Positions 61,600 to 64,000 of a stretch of 64,000 bases of DNA are shown piece after piece (position 1 is the first letter of the stretch; the number at the start of each line of letters is the position of its first letter). The translations under genes and the position numbers were made by a program. Origin of the DNA: Actinomycetes bacterium (GTDB lineage: Bacteria > Actinomycetota > Actinomycetes > Mycobacteriales > Mycobacteriaceae); contig JAHZIT010000093.1 of the NCBI GenBank assembly GCA_022601275.1, positions 43,400 through 107,399 of the forward strand, read 5' to 3'. The notes under the pieces are model-generated. The model had not been told where the DNA came from. It ran no database searches and was given only the letters and a program-made list of their open reading frames with translations.

Positions 61600-62073
61600 T
61601 AGCCCCTCCGTGTGTGTTTGCTATGGCTATCGGAATCGACTGGTTCCCCAGCCAAGAAAAGCCGACAACTAGATACTTCATCGCCCCCAGCGGCTGGGCC
61701 GTTACACCGCATGGCGTTAGCTGGACCCCCGGCGATCCGCCCCTGGTCGCCTCAACGACAGACCCGAGATTGGGGGCTTAAAGCCCGGCCGACCTCGCGA
61801 TCAGTTTCCGCCGACCCACTCCGGGCGTCCCGGGACCCGAGTGTTCCGCGACGTCGCGCTGCTAGATGGCTGTCGCGCCCTCGTCGTGCGCGGTTTTGGC
61901 GTGCTGGGTGAAGTCGACGCCGGTGGTGCGGACCATGCCACCGCAGAAGACGGGCCCGCCCAGGCGTCAGAGCAGGACGAGTGCGGTGCTGGCCGACAAC
62001 CGGGCAGTAGCGGCGGGATCGAGCCGTGACACCTCGGGCCCCCAAGGCGGTCCGACCGAGCACAAGCGCTCGC

Positions 62074-62646
62074 TCAGCGGGATTTGATGAAGCTCTGGTA
62101 GGAGCGCGACGGAGTCGGGCCACGCTGCCCCTGGTACTTCGAGCCGGCCTTGGCACTTCCGTAGGGGTGCTCGGCGGGGCTGGTCAGCCGCAGCAGGCAG
62201 AGCTGGCCTATCTTCATTCCCGGCCACAACGTGATCGGCAGGTTCGCGACGTTAGACAGCTCAAGGGTGATGTGACCGGAAAATCCCGGATCGATGAAGC
62301 CCGCCGTCGAGTGGGTGAGCAGCCCGAGCCTGCCCAGCGAGGACTTCCCCTCCAACCGGCCGGCCAGATCGTCGGGCAACGTGCAGCGCTCCAATGTCGC
62401 ACCCAGCACGAACTCGCCCGGGTGCAGCACGAACGGCTCGTCGACCTTCGGTTCGACCAGGGTGGTCAGGTCGTCCTGGCGCTCCGCAGGGTCGATATGG
62501 GTGTAGCGGGTGTTGTTGAAGACCCGGAACAAGTTATCGAGCCGGACGTCGATGCTGGACGGCTGGATCAGTGCGTCGTCGAACGGATCGAGACCGAGTC
62601 TGCCGGCCTTGATCGCAGCGCGGATATCACGGTCGGAGAGCAGCAC
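62074..62646 (-). CDS. dcd: dCTP deaminase
   Basis: [78 protein letters not shown]. Confidence 0.97.
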   Translation of the reverse strand: MLLSDRDIRAAIKAGRLGLDPFDDALIQPSSIDVRLDNLFRVFNNTRYTHIDPAERQDDLTTLVEPKVDEPFVLHPGEFVLGATLERCTLPDDLAGRLEGKSSLGRLGLLTHSTAGFIDPGFSGHITLELSNVANLPITLWPGMKIGQLCLLRLTSPAEHPYGSAKAGSKYQGQRGPTPSRSYQSFIKSR

Positions 62647-62761
62647 GGCAAGAGCGTAGCCTTCGCCACACCCGGCCCGGGCAGGCGGCACGCCTGGACT
62701 TCCAGTGCACCTACCAAGACGAGCCATACCCCCAGGGTGTTAGCCTTTGGCGGCGAAAAGT

Positions 62762-62835
62762 GCCGATGTAGTTCAATGGCAGAACATCAGCTTCCCAAGC
62801 TGAATACGCGGGTTCGATTCCCGTCATCGGCTCCA
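62762..62835 (+). tRNA. tRNA-Gly (anticodon CCC)
   Basis: GCCGATGTAGTTCAATGGCAGAACATCAGCTTCCCAAGCTGAATACGCGGGTTCGATTCCCGTCATCGGCTCCA: acceptor GCCGATG/CATCGGC pairing, TTCCCAA anticodon loop, GGTTCGATTCC T-arm, encoded CCA. Confidence 0.95.
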
Positions 62836-63069
62836 CGAAGCGCCTGCTCAGTGGCGTGTTTGCCGAAAATCCAACCACCTAGGTTTCATTCTCGGCCAGG
62901 CCTGACCTTCGCAATGCAATGCGTTCGACCCGAAATCGTTTGCTGCAGCCCGTTTACCCCCGTATCGCTACGCGCGCGCAGAACGAGTCGCCGAGCTCGC
63001 CGTTGGCCACTGGCTGCGTGATCACGGCACGAGGTAAGCCATCTGCAATAGGTGTGTATATTAGTGTGT

Positions 63070-63288
63070 ATGGCTCGGCTGAATGTGTATGTTCCCGACG
63101 ATTTAGCGGAACGAGCAAGGGCGCGAGGATTGAACGTCTCAGCACTGACTCAGGCCGCGATCAGCGCCGAGTTGGAGAGTTCCGGAACCGACGTATGGCT
63201 CGACACGCTGGCGGCCAGAAGCACCACCGCGCGGCATGACGACGTGATCGATGCCATTGATGCCGCCCGCGACGAGTTCGGAGCGTGA
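63070..63288 (+). CDS. vapB: VapB-like antitoxin (CcdA/RHH-type)
   Basis: MARLNVYVPDDLAERARARGLNVSALTQAAISAELE...; overlaps downstream PIN toxin by GTGA. Confidence 0.85.
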   Translation: MARLNVYVPDDLAERARARGLNVSALTQAAISAELESSGTDVWLDTLAARSTTARHDDVIDAIDAARDEFGA

Positions 63289-63692
63289 GGCTGCCCTCGG
63301 CGCCGGAGCATGTGGTCATCGACGCTAGTGCGATGGTCGATCTGCTCGCCCGGACAGAGGATCGCCAAGCGGCAGTACGTGCGCGGCTAGCCCATACGGT
63401 CATGCACGCGCCGGCGCACTTCGACGCCGAAGTGTTGTCGGCACTTGGCCGCATGCACCGCTGCGGCCTGCTCACCGTTGCCGAGGTCGATGCGGCACTG
63501 GACGAGCTGGGGCAGGCGCCCGTGACCCGGCACGATCTCACGCCACTGCTTGCCGGGGCATGGTCGCGTCGCGACAGTCTCCGCGTTACCGATGCCTTCT
63601 ACGTAGAACTCGCCAACACGGCCGGTCTGGTGTTGCTGACCACGGATCACCGATTGGCACGCGCTTGGCCCTCGGCCGATGCGATCGCCTAG
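63285..63692 (+). CDS. vapC: VapC-like PIN-domain toxin
   Basis: VVIDASAMVDLLAR, HFDAEVLSALGRM, VTDAFYVELANTAGLVLLTTDHRLAR acidic PIN motifs. Confidence 0.88.
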   Translation: MRLPSAPEHVVIDASAMVDLLARTEDRQAAVRARLAHTVMHAPAHFDAEVLSALGRMHRCGLLTVAEVDAALDELGQAPVTRHDLTPLLAGAWSRRDSLRVTDAFYVELANTAGLVLLTTDHRLARAWPSADAIA

Positions 63693-63815
63693 CCGAGCAC
63701 CAGAAAATGTGAACCATTCGAAGAATTCGAACACCGGCCCCAGGACGTCACGCCCGGCCTTCCAACTGAGTGGCCCATGGTGGCGTTCGGCGAGACGTTA
63801 TCGCCGCCTGGAAAG

Positions 63816-64000
63816 CTACCCGCGCTGTTTTCGCGGCAATGGAAGCCAGTAGGGGACCTTGCGGGAGTAGGCGTCGAATGCTGCGCCGTAGATCCGCCGG
63901 AACCGGGCTTCCTTGAACAGCGGGGCGATCAAGCAGTAGAGGGTGAATGCAACAGCGACAACAAGCTGGTCGGGTGTCCACGTCGGGACGGTCCACAGCG
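63816..64000 (-). CDS. C-terminus of isoprenylcysteine carboxyl methyltransferase/NnrU-like membrane protein (cut by right window edge)
   Basis: Not in ORF track (open at edge); minus-strand frame reads LWTVPTWTPDQLVVAVAFTLYCLIAPLFKEARFRRIYGAAFDAYSRKVPYWLPLPRKQRG*. Confidence 0.75.
   Translation of the reverse strand, partial: LWTVPTWTPDQLVVAVAFTLYCLIAPLFKEARFRRIYGAAFDAYSRKVPYWLPLPRKQRG

Noticed and set aside
62026-63021. 331-aa plus-strand ORF containing SSMAEHQLPKLNTRVRFPSSAP
   Set aside because: That peptide is the well-known spurious translation of a tRNA gene; the rest is antisense of dcd.
62836-64000. Integrated island boundary (att site) downstream of tRNA-Gly
   Set aside because: No repeat of the tRNA 3' sequence found before the window end and no integrase gene present.

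Overview
This 64-kb, high-GC window is an ordinary mycobacterial (Mycobacterium/Mycolicibacterium-type) chromosome segment, densely packed with conserved genes. From left to right I read: ackA (cut by the window edge)-pta, fgd1, two MBL-fold genes, metZ/rhodanese/purT, an MMPL transporter, a self-sufficient CYP102-type P450-reductase fusion, purA, an M50 protease, a polysaccharide pyruvyl transferase family gene, a CDF transporter, fba, a divergent DUF368/DedA pair, GH76, TetR-MFS, an RNA methyltransferase, clpB, a flavohemoprotein, the hspR-dnaJ-grpE-dnaK heat-shock operon, a group of membrane proteins with Thr/Pro-rich tails including an Hsp70-like pseudo-chaperone, a large Fe-S oxidoreductase, an aminotransferase, YibE/F, rmlA, P450/DUF1330, UDP-glucose dehydrogenase, a second TM-anchored protein with a repeat tail, dcd, tRNA-Gly(CCC) and a VapBC module. 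I see no prophage, IS element, CRISPR array or rRNA. The points most worth a second look are: (1) the DUF368/DedA divergent pair, two polyprenyl-phosphate translocase families side by side; (2) a CIRCE-like GCACTC-N9-GAGTGC element close to dnaK in addition to the HAIR element, plus a HAIR-like site upstream of clpB; (3) two proteins built as ASKHA-like domain + TM + low-complexity tail; (4) many short tandem duplications, in both coding and intergenic DNA; (5) gene order and orientation that imply an inversion of the purA-to-flavohemoprotein block relative to M. tuberculosis; (6) several unassigned palindromic operators. All calls come from reading the sequence and supplied ORFs; no database search was run.
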